DNA of 64,000 nt from Macrococcus lamae (GTDB lineage: Bacteria; Bacillota; Bacilli; Staphylococcales; Staphylococcaceae). The first letter of the stretch is position 1. Each line of letters starts with the position of its first letter. The DNA is taken from contig NZ_SCWB01000001.1 in NCBI RefSeq assembly GCF_004359545.1, positions 186,001-250,000 on the forward strand. Reading direction: 5' to 3'. Under the pieces are notes generated by a model, which searched no databases, had not been told where the DNA came from, and saw nothing but the letters and a program-made list of their open reading frames with translations. This document shows, piece after piece, positions 38,018 to 47,575 of this stretch. The position numbers and the translations under genes are program-made.

Positions 38018-38798
38018 GGTAAGAATCACATCACCGGTAAAGACCGATGATGTGATTTTTTTAATGATGAAACAGGCATATTCAGAACTACAGTCACTAG
38101 AACTGGATTTATCGGTTGAAATAATCCCTCGTCGCAAGCGGACGATAAAAGAACTGTTCAAAAATGATAGTTCTCCTGTTATCGTTATCAGTCATCATAT
38201 GCCTGTCCTTTATTTTTCGGCGGAAGAGAAAGTGTTTTACCATGAGAATACGATGCGTTTTAAGCTGAAGCGCTTTAATAAATATGGTGACTTACCACCG
38301 CTTATTGAAATTCTGCCTGTGGCATCGTCTGATGCTGTCACTATTGTCGATGCGACGATGGGAATGGGAAATGATCTGATGCTGATGGCACATATTTTGA
38401 TAGCGGCAGAATTTCATGCGTTTGAAACGCATCCGCTTATTTATTTTGTAATCAAAGAGGGGATTGTGAAGTATCATGCAGCAGATATCACTGAACGTAT
38501 CACTTTTCACTATGGTTCAGCTGTTCGTAACAGTCTGGTATCTACAGCTGATATAGTGTATGCCGATCCGATGTTTGAAACGACTATCGGTCAGAATTCA
38601 GGAATGCAGGTTATTAATAGACAAATCACCACTGAGCATAATGAGCAGTTAGTGTCGGAATTAGTGAAGTCGTCTCAGTGTATAATTTTAAAAGCTCATT
38701 TCAGAAGTCAGCTGTTTGTACAGTTTGGTTTTGATGTCATCATCAGAAAAAGTTCAAAGAGTCATTTTGGAATATTAAAAAAACAAACAAGAAAGTGA
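38001..38798 (+). CDS. ypiP: Class I SAM-dependent methyltransferase, YpiP-like
   Basis: The 265-aa protein has a Rossmann methyltransferase core with [20 protein letters not shown] (about 112-131, SAM motif I), [11 protein letters not shown] (motif II region), and the catalytic-type segment IVYADPMFE near 190. This resembles the RsmJ/DUF548 group and B. subtilis YpiP. The substrate is unknown; rRNA guanine is a reasonable guess. It overlaps brxA and stops next to an inverted repeat used by the minus-strand gene beyond. Confidence 0.8.
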   Translation: MNIVSKVRITSPVKTDDVIFLMMKQAYSELQSLELDLSVEIIPRRKRTIKELFKNDSSPVIVISHHMPVLYFSAEEKVFYHENTMRFKLKRFNKYGDLPPLIEILPVASSDAVTIVDATMGMGNDLMLMAHILIAAEFHAFETHPLIYFVIKEGIVKYHAADITERITFHYGSAVRNSLVSTADIVYADPMFETTIGQNSGMQVINRQITTEHNEQLVSELVKSSQCIILKAHFRSQLFVQFGFDVIIRKSSKSHFGILKKQTRK

Positions 38799-38825
38799 GA
38801 CAGTAACTCAGCTCCTTGTTTGTTT
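38776..38825 (-). terminator. Terminator of the minus-strand small-peptide gene
   Basis: On the minus strand AAACAAACAAG (38815-38825) pairs with CTTGTTTGTTT (38781-38791) and continues into a run of T residues. It lies 19 bases after the small gene's stop. On the plus strand the T tract is poor, so it works mainly for the minus strand. Confidence 0.7.
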
Positions 38826-38843
38826 CGTTATGGAAATTAAAAA

Positions 38844-38918
38844 CTATTCTGTGATCATCATGCTGATCATATATGCCAGTAATAAGAATAAACCAGATAC
38901 TACCATGACTTCTTCCAT
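38844..38918 (-). CDS. Predicted 24-residue membrane peptide
   Basis: A 24-codon frame starts at ATG 38918 with a full GGAGG seven bases upstream (38926-38930) and stops at TAG 38844. The peptide reads MEEVMVVSGLFLLLAYMISM followed by MITE: an acidic N-terminus, one hydrophobic helix (about 4-22) and a final Glu. It has its own terminator downstream and AT-rich promoter-like sequence upstream (TATAAT and TATACT on the minus strand near 38986-39000). It resembles tiny membrane regulators or type I toxin peptides in size, but I recognise no family. The evidence is the strong ribosome-binding site and the compact gene layout. Confidence 0.55.
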   Translation of the reverse strand: MEEVMVVSGLFLLLAYMISMMITE

Positions 38919-39029
38919 TGTTCTTCCTCCAATACAACGATATTCATGCTTCAAAAATTTATCGTTTTATTTATTATTCATCTATATGTATTATAAAGTA
39001 TAGTAGACAATTATGAAAGAGGTGAAGTC

Positions 39030-41177
<2,148 letters not shown>

Positions 41178-41194
<17 letters not shown>

Positions 41195-41732
41195 AATCAA
41201 TGGCTGGACTGCTTTGTTCGGGTTGTTACTGATAGTTAATATCATTGCTGTCATGACTATACTGAACGTTCTGACAGAAGAACCGAAAAGCATTGAAGTA
41301 AAAAATCAGCATCCTGCTCAAAGTGAAAATACTCTGACATTGAAACCAGAAGTAGTCAATCATTATTTAAAGCAGGAGAATACTGAGACAATGAAACTGA
41401 CCTTATCTGACCAGCAGCTGCTGATTGAGCAGGAAAGTGAAGTCATTGGTCAGAAAATTAAGACAAATGTTTTGACGACACCTGTTGTCATTGGTCATAA
41501 TAAACTCAGGCTGAATATAAAAGAAGTAAAAGTGGCCGGACTTCCGTTGTCAAAAAAAAGAACGTTGAATATTATTAAAAGGTTCGGCACTTTACCGAAT
41601 AATGTAGAACTGGATGTTAGAAATGAATGTTTTTATTATGACATGGAACCCATTAAACTAGATGGAACTGCCTTGGATCTTACTCATATAGATCAGACAG
41701 GATGGCACTTTAACATAATAATCGAGGAGTGA
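41178..41732 (+). CDS. ypmS: YpmS-like DUF2140 membrane-anchored protein
   Basis: A 184-aa protein with an N-terminal signal-anchor helix (about 8-30, WTALFGLLLIVNIIAVMTIL) and an extracellular beta-rich domain with LTLKPEVVNHYLKQ and LRLNIKEVKVAGLPL. Size, anchor and the operon position (thyA-dfrA side) fit the YpmS/DUF2140 family. No enzymatic motif is present; function unknown. Confidence 0.75.
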
Positions 41733-41737
41733 TATAT

Positions 41738-42265
41738 ATGGCAGTAGCAACATTAGCAGGCGGTTGTTTCTGGTGTCTCGTCAAACCGTTTCACCAGTAT
41801 GACGGGGTAGAATCAGTGATATCTGGTTACAGTGGAGGACACATTGAAAATCCGATATACAAAGAAGTATGTACGAATACCACTGGACATCGTGAAGCGG
41901 TGCAGATTACTTTTGATGAGCAGGTCATCTCATATAAAGAAGTACTTGAAGTGTTTTTTAAGACATTTGACCCGACTGATGCATCCGGTCAGTTTTATGA
42001 CCGAGGAGAAAGCTACGAACCCGCAATCTTTTATCATGACAGCAAGCAGCAGGAGACAGCACAGGCACTCATCCATGAATTAGATGATAAACATATTTTT
42101 TCAAGTTCAATCGTCACACCGGTTATTCCTTACAAAAACTTTTATCCTGCTGAAGATTACCATCAGGACTATTATCAGAAGGATCCCGGACATTATCAGA
42201 ATTATCAGGAACGTTCAGGAAGAAAAGCTTTTATTCAGCAGCACTGGGGGAATTCAAATGCTTAA
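41738..42265 (+). CDS. msrA: Peptide-methionine (S)-S-oxide reductase MsrA
   Basis: MsrA reduces the S epimer of methionine sulfoxide. The 175-aa product begins MAVATLAGGCFWC with the catalytic Cys in GCFWC. It has YSGGHIENPIYKEVCTNTTGH, FKTFDPTDASGQFYDRG and AEDYHQDYY, all family-typical. I start at ATG 41738, which follows GAGGAG; GTG 41729 falls on that site. It overlaps msrB by eight bases, so both epimers are repaired from one transcript. Confidence 0.95.
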   Translation: MAVATLAGGCFWCLVKPFHQYDGVESVISGYSGGHIENPIYKEVCTNTTGHREAVQITFDEQVISYKEVLEVFFKTFDPTDASGQFYDRGESYEPAIFYHDSKQQETAQALIHELDDKHIFSSSIVTPVIPYKNFYPAEDYHQDYYQKDPGHYQNYQERSGRKAFIQQHWGNSNA

Positions 42266-42686
42266 AAAAAATATTGATGAACTAAATGAAATGGAATATA
42301 TCGTCACTCAACAGAATGGTACAGAACCACCCTTTCAGAATGAATATTGGAATCACTTTGAAAAAGGAATCTATGTCGATAAAATCAGCGGTAGACCATT
42401 ATTCACTTCTGAAGAGAAGTTTGATTCCAGCTGTGGCTGGCCAAGCTTCTCAAAAGCACTTTCTGATGATGAAATCATTGAACTTGTAGACAAATCCCAT
42501 GGCATGGTTCGTACTGAAGTCAGAAGTGATTCAGCGAACAGCCATTTAGGTCATGTTTTCAATGATGGTCCGAAAGAAACGGGAGGTCTGCGCTACTGTA
42601 TCAATTCAGCAGCCGTTCAGTTTATCCCGTACGATAAACTAGAAGAATTAGGGTATAGTGACCTTAAAGGGCATTTTAAATCATAA
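42258..42686 (+). CDS. msrB: Peptide-methionine (R)-S-oxide reductase MsrB
   Basis: MsrB reduces the R epimer of methionine sulfoxide. The 142-aa product has FDSSCGWPSFSKAL (near 52-65), DSANSHLGHVFNDGP (near 92) and the catalytic cysteine in GLRYCINSAAVQFIP (near 118). I see no pair of CxxC zinc motifs, so it is probably the zinc-free form. The start at ATG 42258 gives the family N-terminus MLKKNIDELNEMEY; the much longer frame beginning at 42084 is antiparallel to nothing known and lies inside msrA. Confidence 0.94.
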   Translation: MLKKNIDELNEMEYIVTQQNGTEPPFQNEYWNHFEKGIYVDKISGRPLFTSEEKFDSSCGWPSFSKALSDDEIIELVDKSHGMVRTEVRSDSANSHLGHVFNDGPKETGGLRYCINSAAVQFIPYDKLEELGYSDLKGHFKS

Positions 42687-42710
42687 CGAAAACTAAAGGA
42701 GAGATAAAAT

Positions 42711-43211
42711 TTGTTTAAAAAATTATTTGGTAAAGGTGAAGAAGCTGCTAAAACGATAGAGATTAAAGCACCAATTTCGGGACGTTATATTGAACTGTCA
42801 GATATTCCTGATCCGGTTTTTGCTCAGGAAATGATGGGTAAAGGCTTTGGTATCGAACCTACTGAAGGTACGGTAGTTGCTCCTATAGACGGTGAAATCG
42901 TCAATGTATTTCCGACGAAACATGCTATTGGACTGAAAGCGGCAAATGGACTTGAATTACTGTTGCACATTGGTCTTGAAACAGTTGCAATGAATGGAGA
43001 GGGCTTTACGACGCATGTCAAAGCCGGCGACAGAGTAACTACAGGCGATAAACTTCTTGAATTTGATATTGAACTGATTAAACAAAAAGCTGCTTCAACT
43101 ATTTCACCGGTCATTATTACAAATAGCGATGTCATTGATAACTTCGAAGTGATACAGAATGGAAATTTACAAAAAGGTGCTACAACTGTGCTGAAAATTG
43201 ATGTGAACTAA
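42711..43211 (+). CDS. crr: PTS glucose-type IIA component
   Basis: The 166-aa protein is a free-standing EIIA(Glc), which passes phosphate from HPr to sugar permeases. It shows the phosphorylated histidine in ELLLHIGLETVAMNG (near 85), SGRYIELSDIPDPVFAQEMMG and TEGTVVAPIDGEIVNVFPTKHAIG. The start is TTG 42711 with AAAGGAGAG upstream. In the same operon as msrAB, an arrangement shared with staphylococci. It overlaps yozE by one base. Confidence 0.93.
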   Translation: MFKKLFGKGEEAAKTIEIKAPISGRYIELSDIPDPVFAQEMMGKGFGIEPTEGTVVAPIDGEIVNVFPTKHAIGLKAANGLELLLHIGLETVAMNGEGFTTHVKAGDRVTTGDKLLEFDIELIKQKAASTISPVIITNSDVIDNFEVIQNGNLQKGATTVLKIDVN

Positions 43212-43435
43212 TGAGCAAGTCATTTTCATTCTATCAATATATACTGACAGTTAGAGGGAGCAAAGGACCAGAAGGAACGTTTGCTGAAGAAGCGTTCGAG
43301 GACTTGATGTTTCCTAAATACGAAACAGATTTCAATTTACTTTCTGACTACATAGAAAACTATGGCAGTTCTAAAATGCAGCTTGCTGTTTTTGACGAGC
43401 TGTATGATAAATATCAGGAATGGTTGAAATTTTAG
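43211..43435 (+). CDS. yozE: YozE-family protein (UPF0346)
   Basis: A 74-aa helical protein, beginning MSKSFSFYQYILTVRGSKGP and containing FAEEAFEDLMFPKYETDF, which is the UPF0346/YozE signature. Structural studies show a SAM-like helical fold; its function is unknown. Its ATG overlaps the crr stop, and a terminator follows. Confidence 0.88.
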   Translation: MSKSFSFYQYILTVRGSKGPEGTFAEEAFEDLMFPKYETDFNLLSDYIENYGSSKMQLAVFDELYDKYQEWLKF

Positions 43436-43447
43436 TAGTGCTATAAC

Positions 43448-43495
43448 GGACACTTTAAATGGATGTATCATTCATCATTAAAGTGTCTTTCTTTT
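43448..43495 (+). terminator. Rho-independent terminator after yozE
   Basis: GGACACTTTAA pairs with TTAAAGTGTC around an AT-rich loop with a further inner stem (GATG/CATC), followed by TTTCTTTT. This ends the thyA-yozE operon. Confidence 0.8.
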
Positions 43496-43563
43496 GTGGA
43501 AAACTTTTGTTCTAACAATTATACTGATAAGATGACGTATAAAAAATGATGGATGTGAAAAAA

Positions 43564-45027
43564 TTGGATAATGAAAATAATAAACATGAATCTCATCTCA
43601 CTGAGAAAAAAATAACGCTCAGTCTATTTAAATTTATTATGCTGCTGCTCACTGCAGTTATTCTGACTGCAGCGGTTACTGCGTTCGCTATGCTTGGCGG
43701 CAGTGAGAAAGTATATGAACAGCAATCACCCAAACGCTCAGAATTTTTAAAATTATATCAAGTTTATGATACTTTGAATTCTAATTATTATAAAGATGTA
43801 AATAAAGAGAAGCTGATAGATGGTGCGATTAAAGGTATGGTCAATGGACTTGATGATCCTTACAGTGAATATATGACTAAATCAGAACAACAGGAATTCA
43901 GCGACTCGATGAGCGGAGATTTCCAAGGCATTGGCGCAGAAATGGGTGAAGAAGGTGATAAAATCATTATTACCAGTCCGATTAAAGGAGCACCGGCCGA
44001 TAAAGCAGGTATCAAACCCAATGATGAAATCGTTGAAATTGATGGGAAGAGCACTAAAGGAATGAACAGTATGAATGTCGTCAAAAAAATACGTGGAAAA
44101 AAAGGGACTACGGTTACTTTAACATTGAAGCGGGATAACGATGATCCTTTTAAAGTGAAAATCAAACGTGATACCGTACATGTGAACAGCGTAGAAACAA
44201 AGATGCTGAAAAATAAAGTGGCATTAATTACGGTTACAAAGTTTCAAGAAGGAACAGCTGCTGAGTTCAATGAAGCATTAAAAGATATGGACAAGCAGGG
44301 TATGCAAAAACTGATTCTCGATTTCCGCAATAATCCCGGAGGATATCTGGATGAAGCAACCAAGATGGCAAATGAGTTTATCGGTATGGGAGATGTACTC
44401 TTCTATACAGAAAAAAATCATGACAAAGTAAAAGCATTTAAAGCTGAGAATCCAGCGAATCCTATTACCAATGATCTGCCGACAGTAATCATCTTGAATG
44501 AAGGGTCAGCCAGTGCCTCTGAAGTCTTTGCCGCAGCATTAAATGACCATGATAAAGCAGAAATTGTAGGGACAAAATCATTTGGCAAAGGCATCGTACA
44601 GACTGCTGCACCATATAAAGATGACTCCATGCTGAAATTTACTCAGATGAAGTGGTTAACTCCTGATAAAACATGGATTCATAAAAAGGGAATTACGCCG
44701 GATCAGACGATTGAACTTCCTGTATACGCAAACATCCATATACTCGATCCTGACGAAGTGTATGTAGAAGGAGAATCGAGCTCTAAAGTGAAATCTCTTG
44801 AAACGGGATTAAAAGCACTGGGATATAACCCTGGCAAAGTAGACAAAACGTTTGACGAGGATACAACGCTAAGTGTTCAGCAGTTCCAGCAAGAAGAAGG
44901 ACTTGAAATTACAGGTAAGATGACTGGTGATTCGACAGTCAAATTTACAGAGCTCTTGAGAAAGAAATTGAATGATAATGATACACAGCTTAAAGGTGCT
45001 GTTGATTATATTAAGTCAGTACAATAA
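43564..45027 (+). CDS. ctpA: C-terminal processing protease CtpA (S41), PDZ and peptidoglycan-binding
   Basis: A membrane-anchored serine protease that trims periplasm-side or cell-wall proteins. The product (about 487 aa) has one membrane helix (about 22-44), a PDZ domain (GIGAEMGEEGDKIIITSPIK onward), the tail-protease core with the catalytic serine in NEGSASASEVFAAAL and lysine in GTKSFGKGIVQ, and a C-terminal peptidoglycan-binding domain (near 405-465). The N-terminus is uncertain. ATG 43546 has no ribosome-binding site, whereas TTG 43564 is 7 bases after GGATGTGA, and a likely -10 (TGATAAGAT, 43525-43533) also favours the later start. Confidence 0.9.
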   Translation: MDNENNKHESHLTEKKITLSLFKFIMLLLTAVILTAAVTAFAMLGGSEKVYEQQSPKRSEFLKLYQVYDTLNSNYYKDVNKEKLIDGAIKGMVNGLDDPYSEYMTKSEQQEFSDSMSGDFQGIGAEMGEEGDKIIITSPIKGAPADKAGIKPNDEIVEIDGKSTKGMNSMNVVKKIRGKKGTTVTLTLKRDNDDPFKVKIKRDTVHVNSVETKMLKNKVALITVTKFQEGTAAEFNEALKDMDKQGMQKLILDFRNNPGGYLDEATKMANEFIGMGDVLFYTEKNHDKVKAFKAENPANPITNDLPTVIILNEGSASASEVFAAALNDHDKAEIVGTKSFGKGIVQTAAPYKDDSMLKFTQMKWLTPDKTWIHKKGITPDQTIELPVYANIHILDPDEVYVEGESSSKVKSLETGLKALGYNPGKVDKTFDEDTTLSVQQFQQEEGLEITGKMTGDSTVKFTELLRKKLNDNDTQLKGAVDYIKSVQ

Positions 45028-45041
45028 TTGAGGTGAACCCA

Positions 45042-46115
45042 TTGAAAATCGCTTTTACAGGTGGAGGGACGATTGGTCATGTTGTTATTAACATGGCGCT
45101 GATTCCTGAAGCTGTCAAACAGAACATCGAATGTATTTACATCGGTTCTAAAACAGGGATTGAAAAGGAAAATATCAAGACACAGTTCCCCGATATTAAA
45201 TATTTCGGGATATCCAGTGGAAAACTACGGCGTTATTTTTCGGTAGAAAATCTAAAAGACGTCATTAAAGTACAAAAAGGTGTCGCTGATGCTTATCGTG
45301 TCCTTCGTAAGGAAAGACCAGATATTGTTTTCTCCAAAGGAGGATTTGTCACTGTTCCGGTGATAATAGCAGCAAAAATGCTTGGAATAAAAACAATTAT
45401 TCATGAATCTGATGTGACACCTGGTCTGGCTAATAAAATCGGTCTGAAATTTGCTGCAAAGTTTTACACGACTTTTGAGGAAACTTTAAAATATGTTCCA
45501 GCTGGAAAAGCTGATTTTGTGGGCGGCATTGTAAGAGATGATATCTTCACTGGCGATAAAGCACAAGGTTATCAACTTACCGGATTTAATCAGAATAAAA
45601 AAGTGCTGCTCGTCATGGGCGGATCACTTGGCTCTAAAAATATTAACACAGCTATACGAGAAAATCTTTCATCGCTTCTAAACGACTATCAGATCATTCA
45701 CATAACCGGTCAGGGACAGAGTGATGAATCGTTCAGTCAGCCGGGCTACATGCAGTATATGTTTGTAAAAGAAGAGCTGCCTCATCTGTATGCTATTACT
45801 GACACGATTGTTTCTCGGGCGGGATCTAACGCTATTTTTGAATTTCTAAGTCTTAGAAAACCAATGCTGCTCATTCCGCTCGGACTAGACCAAAGTCGTG
45901 GCGATCAGATTGAAAATGCCAGATTGTTTGAGGAGCAAGGATATGGAAGTGTGCTTCAGGAAACTGATCTTACAAGCACAACTCTCATAGCAGCGCTTGA
46001 AGTAATAGAGAATAATCGTCTTGCAATGATCAACAAGATGACTCATTCTCGTTTGTCGTATACACCAGCTCAACTGTTACAAAAAATACTGGATGATGCC
46101 AAACAAGGAGATTGA
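45042..46115 (+). CDS. murG: UDP-GlcNAc:lipid I GlcNAc transferase MurG
   Basis: MurG adds GlcNAc to lipid I on the inner membrane face to make lipid II, the substrate of PBP2. The 357-aa GT28 enzyme has FTGGGTIGHVVINM at the start, FSKGGFVTVPVIIAAK near 97, VMGGSLGSKNIN near 190 and SRAGSNAIFEFLSL near 258. It starts at TTG 45042 after GAGGTGA, giving KIAFTGGG as in homologues; the GTG at 45033 lies within that site. It follows ctpA by 14 bases. Confidence 0.95.
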   Translation: MKIAFTGGGTIGHVVINMALIPEAVKQNIECIYIGSKTGIEKENIKTQFPDIKYFGISSGKLRRYFSVENLKDVIKVQKGVADAYRVLRKERPDIVFSKGGFVTVPVIIAAKMLGIKTIIHESDVTPGLANKIGLKFAAKFYTTFEETLKYVPAGKADFVGGIVRDDIFTGDKAQGYQLTGFNQNKKVLLVMGGSLGSKNINTAIRENLSSLLNDYQIIHITGQGQSDESFSQPGYMQYMFVKEELPHLYAITDTIVSRAGSNAIFEFLSLRKPMLLIPLGLDQSRGDQIENARLFEEQGYGSVLQETDLTSTTLIAALEVIENNRLAMINKMTHSRLSYTPAQLLQKILDDAKQGD

Positions 46116-46117
46116 TT

Positions 46118-46741
46118 ATGTCAAGAGTACAAAGAATCACTTTAATCATCATTTTCACTATTATATTTGGAATGATAGCGTTCTTCCATGAATCCCGACT
46201 TGGTAAATGGATTGATAATGAAGTTTATGAGTTCATCTACTCATCAGAAAGTTTTATTACGACCTCCATTATGCTTGGGTTCACTAAGATGGGGGAAGTG
46301 TGGGCAATGATTGTCATGTCGTTGATCGTGATCTGCTACTTAATGCTTAAACGTCTGAAAATAGACGCATTATTTTTTGCTCTGGCAATGATTGTTTCTG
46401 GGACACTGAATCCATTACTGAAAAATATTTTCGACAGAGAAAGACCGACTTTGCTGCGATTGATCGATATAACAGGATTCAGTTTTCCAAGTGGGCATGC
46501 AATGGGTTCCGCCGCTTTCTTCGGCAGTCTTGCCTACTTAATCAATAAACATCAGAAAGGGCCGCTGAAACCATACTTGATTGGATTATGTGTGCTATGT
46601 ATTATCATGATTTCTTCTTCACGTGTCTATCTAGGCGTCCATTATCCGACAGATGTGATTGCAGGAATACTTGGTGGAGTCATCAGTATTTTATTAACTC
46701 AAACTTTTATGCACAATCTAATTGACAATGATTCTCAATAA
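46118..46741 (+). CDS. pgpB: PAP2-superfamily membrane phosphatase (PgpB-like)
   Basis: The 207-aa protein has about six membrane helices and the full acid-phosphatase triad: K-x6-RP in KNIFDRERPT (near 108), PSGH in FPSGHAMGSAAFF (near 125) and SR-x5-H-x3-D in SRVYLGVHYPTD (near 170). Such enzymes dephosphorylate phosphatidylglycerol phosphate or undecaprenyl diphosphate; its place after murG favours the lipid-carrier role, but this is inference. ATG 46118 follows AAGGAG. Its last codons also contain the -35 and a Fur-like site of the RNA gene downstream. Confidence 0.88.
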   Translation: MSRVQRITLIIIFTIIFGMIAFFHESRLGKWIDNEVYEFIYSSESFITTSIMLGFTKMGEVWAMIVMSLIVICYLMLKRLKIDALFFALAMIVSGTLNPLLKNIFDRERPTLLRLIDITGFSFPSGHAMGSAAFFGSLAYLINKHQKGPLKPYLIGLCVLCIIMISSSRVYLGVHYPTDVIAGILGGVISILLTQTFMHNLIDNDSQ

Positions 46742-46749
46742 GTTATAAT
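46722..46749 (+). promoter_or_regulatory. Promoter of the predicted Fur-controlled sRNA (TTGACA-16-TATAAT)
   Basis: TTGACA (46722-46727) and TATAAT (46744-46749) are both consensus and 16 bp apart, giving a predicted start near 46756. The -35 lies in the last codons of pgpB. This is one of the strongest promoters in the window although no protein gene begins here. Confidence 0.8.
46723..46737 (+). promoter_or_regulatory. Fur-box-like operator 1
   Basis: TGACAATGATTCTCA is a 7-1-7 palindrome that matches the Fur/PerR-type consensus TGATAATnATTATCA at all but two positions. It overlaps the -35 and spacer of the sRNA promoter, so a bound repressor would block polymerase. Confidence 0.65.
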
Positions 46750-46754
46750 TTAAA

Positions 46755-46769
46755 TGAAAGTGATTCTCA
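46755..46769 (+). promoter_or_regulatory. Fur-box-like operator 2
   Basis: TGAAAGTGATTCTCA is a second 7-1-7 site with the same right half as operator 1, 32 bp further on (about three helical turns). It covers the predicted transcription start. Two such boxes flanking a -10 are a typical arrangement for tight iron repression. Confidence 0.6.
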
Positions 46770-46854
46770 ATTATAAAGAGTTCCCCCTCTAAGTGAGATT
46801 CGGTTTCAAATTTCATTTATGCCTATTAACCTGACGGAAACGTCAGGTTTTTTG
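46756..46854 (+). ncRNA. isrR: Predicted iron-responsive sRNA, IsrR/FsrA-like
   Basis: A transcript of about 100 nt is predicted between the promoter and the terminator, with no coding frame. It contains a single C-rich stretch (CCCCCTC, 46783-46789) flanked by AU-rich sequence, the kind of element that C-rich-loop sRNAs use to pair with Shine-Dalgarno sites. As I recall, S. aureus IsrR lies between arlR and pgpB, is repressed by Fur through two boxes and has three C-rich regions; this locus matches in place and control but looks shorter, nearer to B. subtilis FsrA in size. Ends are inferred. Primary-sequence homology to IsrR was not tested. Confidence 0.7.
46829..46854 (+). terminator. Rho-independent terminator of the predicted sRNA
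   Basis: ACCTGACG (46829-46836) and CGTCAGGT (46841-46848) form a perfect 8-bp stem closed by a GAAA tetraloop and followed by T residues. It can also end the ctpA-murG-pgpB transcript. Confidence 0.92.
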
Positions 46855-46912
46855 TTTAATTTGAAAATAAATACTGCTATGATTTGATTAATACAGGAAG
46901 TGAGGCCGAAAA

Positions 46913-47575
46913 ATGAAGAATATTCTAATTGTTGAAGATGAGCAGAATTTAGCACGTTTTATTGAACTTGAACTTATCCATGAAAACTATGAAGTTGATA
47001 TTGTAAATGATGGCAATACAGGGCTTCAGAATGCTCTGAACTTTGATTATGACTGTATTCTCCTGGACTTGATGCTGCCTGGAATGAATGGTCTTGAAGT
47101 ATGCAGACGTATACGTAATGTTAAAAATACACCGATTATTATGATTACGGCTAAAGGAGATACTTATGACAAAGTCATCGGACTAGATTACGGAGCGGAC
47201 GATTACATCGTCAAACCATTTGATATCGAAGAATTACTGGCACGTCTGAGAGTCATTATGAGGAGAAATCAGTCCAAAGCAAGTGTTATTACCATCGATC
47301 AGCTTGTCATCGATCTCGACGCATTCACAGTCTCTGTTGGAAATGAAATCATTGAACTCACTAAAACTGAATACGAGCTCCTGAAGCTGTTGGCAGAGAA
47401 TCAGAAACATGTTTTGACACGTGAACAGATTCTGACACATGTATGGGGATATGAGAGCGAAGTAGAAACAAATGTCGTAGATGTCTACATTCGTTACTTG
47501 CGAAATAAGCTGAAACCTTATCAGCTACAGTCTATTATTGAGACAGTCAGAGGGGTAGGATATGTGATTCGATGA
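46913..47575 (+). CDS. arlR: Response regulator ArlR
   Basis: ArlR is an OmpR-type regulator that in S. aureus controls adhesion, autolysis and virulence genes. The 220-aa product has the receiver domain with [11 protein letters not shown] (phospho-Asp near 52), the lysine in [16 protein letters not shown] (near 101) and a winged helix (about 125-220: [33 protein letters not shown]). It is nearly collinear with the S. aureus protein. It overlaps arlS by four bases. A TG-extended TATGAT (46875-46883) is the likely -10. Confidence 0.95.
   Translation: MKNILIVEDEQNLARFIELELIHENYEVDIVNDGNTGLQNALNFDYDCILLDLMLPGMNGLEVCRRIRNVKNTPIIMITAKGDTYDKVIGLDYGADDYIVKPFDIEELLARLRVIMRRNQSKASVITIDQLVIDLDAFTVSVGNEIIELTKTEYELLKLLAENQKHVLTREQILTHVWGYESEVETNVVDVYIRYLRNKLKPYQLQSIIETVRGVGYVIR

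Noticed and set aside
38781-38825. Inverted repeat after ypiP taken as a plus-strand terminator
   Set aside because: After the stem the plus strand reads CGTTATGG with no T tract, whereas the minus strand has a T run. I assign it to the minus-strand small gene.
42084-42257. Upstream extension of the msrB frame into msrA
   Set aside because: The extension is Ile/Arg-rich and unlike MsrB; the family N-terminus begins at 42258 right after a G-rich ribosome site.
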